From positions 1-64,000 of the forward strand of contig JAOZVV010000173.1 of the NCBI GenBank assembly GCA_025869365.1: DNA of 64,000 bases, written 5' to 3'. The stretch comes from Pseudonocardia sp. (GTDB lineage: Bacteria > Actinomycetota > Actinomycetes > Mycobacteriales > Pseudonocardiaceae). Under the pieces are notes generated by a model. The model made no database searches, was not told the DNA's origin, and was given only the letters and a program-made list of their open reading frames with translations. Made by a program: the position numbers and the translations under genes. Shown here in pieces: positions 61,623-64,000 of this stretch. Position 1 is the stretch's first letter; the number at the start of each line of letters is the position of its first letter.

Positions 61623-63565
61623 GCCATGGCTCCGGAGGAGACGTCGGTGCTGGTGGTGGGGTGTGACCCGGTGAGGTAGTCCCCACTGATGTAGCCGAGG
61701 AACACGTTCTGCAGCTCCTCGGCCTTGAACGGCAGGCCGGAGACCTTGGTGTAGGACTTCGCGTCCACGAGGTAGCGGGCGCGCAGCAGCACCGAGAGCT
61801 GCCCGAGGTTCATCTCCGGGACCAGCACGGTGCGGTAGCGGCCCAGGATGTCGCCGAGGTTGGCGGGCATCGGGTTGAGGTTGCGCAGGTGCGCGGTGGC
61901 GATCTTCTTGCCCAGCGCGCGGACCCGGCGGGCGCCGGCACCGATCGGGCCGTAGGTCGAGCCCCAGCCGATGACCAGGACCTCCGCGTCCCCGGTGGGG
62001 TCGTCCACGCTCAGGTCGGGCACCTCGATGCCGTCGATCTTGGCCTGGCGCAGCCGGACCATGCGGTCGTGGTTGTCCGGGTCGTAGGAGATCGAGCCAC
62101 GCCCGTCGGCCTTCTCCAGCCCGCCGATGCGGTGCTCCAGGCCCGGGGTGCCGGGCACCGCCCACGGGCGGGCCAGGGTGTCGGCATCACGCAGGTAGGG
62201 CCAGAACTCCCCGGACCCGTCCGGGGCGTTGGGCTCGGTCGCGAAACCGGGATCCACCGGCTCCAGCGCGCTCGCGTCGGGCACCTTCCACGGCTCCGAG
62301 CCGTTGGCCAGCGAACCGTCCGAGAGCAGCATGACCGGGGTCCGGTAGCGCACCGCGATCGCGGCCGCCTCGATCGCGGCGTGGAAACAGTCCCCCGGCG
62401 ACTGCGGCGCGATGATCGGCAACGGGGCCTCCCCGTTGCGCCCGTACATCGCCTGCAACAGATCCGCCTGCTCGGTCTTCGTCGGCAACCCCGTGCTCGG
62501 CCCACCACGCTGCACGTCCACGACCAGCAACGGCAGCTCCAACGCCACCGCCAACCCGATCGTCTCCGACTTCAACGACACCCCCGGACCCGAGGTGGTC
62601 GTCACCCCCAACGCCCCACCGAAGGACGCGCCCAACGCGGCCCCGACCCCGGCGATCTCGTCCTCGGCCTGGAAGGTGGTCACCCCGTAGGCCTTGTGCT
62701 TGCTCAACTCGTGCAGGATGTCCGAGGCCGGGGTGATCGGATAGGCCCCCAGGAACACCGGCAACCCGGTGACCCGCCCGGCCGCGACCAGCCCGTAGGA
62801 CAACGCGGCGTTCCCGGTGATCTGACGGTAGGTCCCGGTCTGCAGCTTCGCCGGCGCCACCTCGTAGGTCACCGCGAACGCCTCGGTGGTCTCCCCGTAG
62901 GCATGCCCGGCCTTGAACGCCAGGATGTTGGCCTCGGCCAGGTCCGGGCGTTTGGCGAACTTCTCCCGCAGGAACCGCTCGGTGCCCTCGTGCGGGCGGT
63001 GATACATCCACGACAACAACCCGAGCGCGAACATGTTCTTCGCCCGCTCGGCGTCCTTCTTGCTCAACCCCGTCGACTCCAACGCACCCTTGGTCAGGGT
63101 GGCCATCGCGACCTCGTGCACCGCGAAATCGGCCAACGAGTCGTCCTCGAGCGGGTTGGCCTCGTACCCGACCTTGGTCAGGTTCCGCTTGGTGAACTCA
63201 TCGGTGTTCACGATGAGCACCCCACCCTTGGGCAGGTCGGCGATGTTCGCCTTCAACGCCGCCGGGTTCATCGCCACCAACACATCCGGGCGGTCCCCCG
63301 GAGTCAGGATGTCGTAGTTGGCGAAATGCAACTGGAACGACGACACCCCCGGCAACGTCCCGGCAGGCGCCCGGATCTCAGCCGGGAAGTTCGGCAACGT
63401 CGACAGATCATTGCCGAACGTCGCGGTCTCGGAGGTGAACCTGTCACCGGTGAGCTGCATCCCGTCACCCGAGTCACCCGCGAAACGGATGACCACCCGA
63501 TCTCGCTGAACCACCTCAGGCTCTCCCTCGGTAGCGTGCTCGACGGCGGTGTCGCTGGTCGTCAT
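61619..63565 (-). CDS. korA: 2-Oxoacid:acceptor oxidoreductase subunit alpha (gamma-alpha fusion)
   Basis: 648 aa. The N-terminal ~190 residues are the gamma domain (VIRFAGDSGDGMQLTGDRFTSE, ATFGNDLSTLPNFPAEIRAP). The alpha part follows, with GAYPITPASDILHELSKHKAYG, TTSGPGVSLKSETIGLAVALELPLLVVDVQRGGPSTG (quoted in part) and VSGLPFKAEEL at the end. The gamma-alpha fusion plus separate beta subunit is the two-subunit KorAB type. It is oxygen-tolerant in mycobacteria, where it supports the TCA cycle. ATG 63565 is the start; the next gene upstream on the strand is 126 bp away. Confidence 0.93.
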   Translation of the reverse strand: MTTSDTAVEHATEGEPEVVQRDRVVIRFAGDSGDGMQLTGDRFTSETATFGNDLSTLPNFPAEIRAPAGTLPGVSSFQLHFANYDILTPGDRPDVLVAMNPAALKANIADLPKGGVLIVNTDEFTKRNLTKVGYEANPLEDDSLADFAVHEVAMATLTKGALESTGLSKKDAERAKNMFALGLLSWMYHRPHEGTERFLREKFAKRPDLAEANILAFKAGHAYGETTEAFAVTYEVAPAKLQTGTYRQITGNAALSYGLVAAGRVTGLPVFLGAYPITPASDILHELSKHKAYGVTTFQAEDEIAGVGAALGASFGGALGVTTTSGPGVSLKSETIGLAVALELPLLVVDVQRGGPSTGLPTKTEQADLLQAMYGRNGEAPLPIIAPQSPGDCFHAAIEAAAIAVRYRTPVMLLSDGSLANGSEPWKVPDASALEPVDPGFATEPNAPDGSGEFWPYLRDADTLARPWAVPGTPGLEHRIGGLEKADGRGSISYDPDNHDRMVRLRQAKIDGIEVPDLSVDDPTGDAEVLVIGWGSTYGPIGAGARRVRALGKKIATAHLRNLNPMPANLGDILGRYRTVLVPEMNLGQLSVLLRARYLVDAKSYTKVSGLPFKAEELQNVFLGYISGDYLTGSHPTTSTDVSSGAMA

Positions 63566-63691
63566 ATCGAGGTCAGTCCCCGGTTCCGGTGGGTAAACGA
63601 ATGTCCGGACGAAGGCTAACGTCCGGTATCGACGCCTGTCCCTCGACCCTGCCTGATGTCACAGTCGCCACGTTCCGCCGGACGGGTGAGA

Positions 63692-64000
63692 TCATCGCTT
63701 GCTGATCCGCTTCTGCAGGGCCGTGACCCGCTGTTTGAAGTCCTCCGAGTGCACGGACTCGGCCTGGGCCCTGACCTCGATCTCGGTCGCCTCGGCGTGC
63801 GAGATCGGGCCCGCGGTGATCCGCATCGTGGCCTTGGTCGTCTCGATGAGGCCCCGGGACGCCGACGCGGCCCGGGACGCCAGCTCCTGCGCCCCCGCGA
63901 GCAGCGCCTCGTCGTCGTCGTAGCGGCGGTAGACGAGGCCGAGCCGCTCCGCCTCGGTGGCGTCGAGGACGTCGCAGAACAGCGTGAGGGCCTTGGCCGC
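63692..64000 (-). CDS. Enoyl-CoA hydratase/isomerase family protein, C-terminal part only
   Basis: 103 codons at the window edge, absent from the ORF track because the start lies outside. The visible end reads AAKALTLFCDVLDATEAERLGLVYRRY and later SHAEATEIEVRAQAESVHSEDFKQRVTALQKR. This fits the C-terminal helices of the crotonase fold: a post-active-site helix, then the trimerisation helices with the SEDFKEG-like turn (here SEDFKQR). The frame is open to base 64000. Substrate is unknown. Confidence 0.8.
   Translation of the reverse strand, partial: AAKALTLFCDVLDATEAERLGLVYRRYDDDEALLAGAQELASRAASASRGLIETTKATMRITAGPISHAEATEIEVRAQAESVHSEDFKQRVTALQKRISKR

Noticed and set aside
1-64000. tRNA, rRNA, transposase, integrase or prophage genes
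   Set aside because: Intergenic stretches are short and none showed tRNA arms or conserved rRNA blocks; no product resembled a mobile-element protein.

Overview
The window is about 64 kb of very GC-rich DNA (third codon positions almost always G or C, many GTG starts) from an actinomycete. BldC, an MgtA-type mannosyltransferase, an EspI-like ATPase, an ArfA-like protein, an ANTAR regulator and the classical (non-futalosine) menaquinone pathway point to Actinomycetota. From memory, gene order follows Mycobacterium tuberculosis hemB-hemL-ccdA/resB/ccsB-menA-menE-menB-menD-mgtA-menG-grcC1, but with the nuo operon beside menG and the polyprenyl synthase as in Streptomyces. A member of Pseudonocardiaceae (possibly Pseudonocardia) is my best guess. 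That is inference and was not tested by a search. I found no tRNA, rRNA, IS element, prophage or CRISPR array.

Layout. 0-12 kb: a VWA-domain gene, hemB, two membrane-protein genes, then a tight run hemL - histidine phosphatase - TlpA thioredoxin - ccdA - resB - ccsB (tetrapyrrole synthesis plus System II cytochrome c maturation) and a proline-rich MinD/EspI-like ATPase. 12-18.6 kb: a small membrane protein, bldC, a DUF4229 protein, menA, a secreted SH3-type protein, menE, menB and an ANTAR regulator. 18.7-25.2 kb: an accessory catabolic block consisting of a GntR/FCD regulator, an MBL-fold lactonase, a hydroxyacid-oxoacid transhydrogenase, an FmdB zinc ribbon with a His-rich tail, and a large FAD/Fe-S D-2-hydroxyglutarate-dehydrogenase-like enzyme. 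25.3-31.6 kb: a DUF998 membrane protein, patatin, aldo/keto reductase, a cysteine-less HesB/IscA-fold protein, an MFS exporter bracketed by arrays of a 22-bp repeat, and an ABC-F ATPase. 31.6-40.8 kb: menD, an Rv0556-like membrane protein, isochorismate synthase, DUF3592, an inositol-phosphatase-family gene, two glycosyltransferases, an unknown protein and menG. 40.9-57.2 kb: two Rex-type operators, a decayed geranylgeranyl-reductase start, and the complete nuoABCDEFGHIJKLMN operon. 57.2-64 kb: polyprenyl diphosphate synthase, RarD, an ArfA/ArfB-like pair, korAB, and the 3' end of an enoyl-CoA hydratase gene.

How it fits together. Most of the window builds an aerobic electron-transport chain: haem (hemB, hemL), cytochrome c assembly, menaquinone (menF, D, E, B, A, G plus the prenyl chain from the GrcC1-like synthase) and the NADH dehydrogenase that reduces it. 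The complex I operon appears to be under NADH/NAD+ control through tandem Rex sites. The inserted GntR block looks like a pathway that opens a lactone (perhaps gamma-butyrolactone), oxidises 4-hydroxybutyrate without free NAD by passing hydride to 2-oxoglutarate, and recycles the resulting D-2-hydroxyglutarate with the FAD/Fe-S enzyme. All parts are inferred from family resemblance.

Many single genes and operon heads carry a TANNNT -10 hexamer only 6-8 nt before the start codon, which predicts widespread leaderless transcription and helps fix several starts, for example GTG at 2061, 2604, 9982 and 57257. Long ORFs antisense to the genes above were treated as GC-driven shadows and left out.
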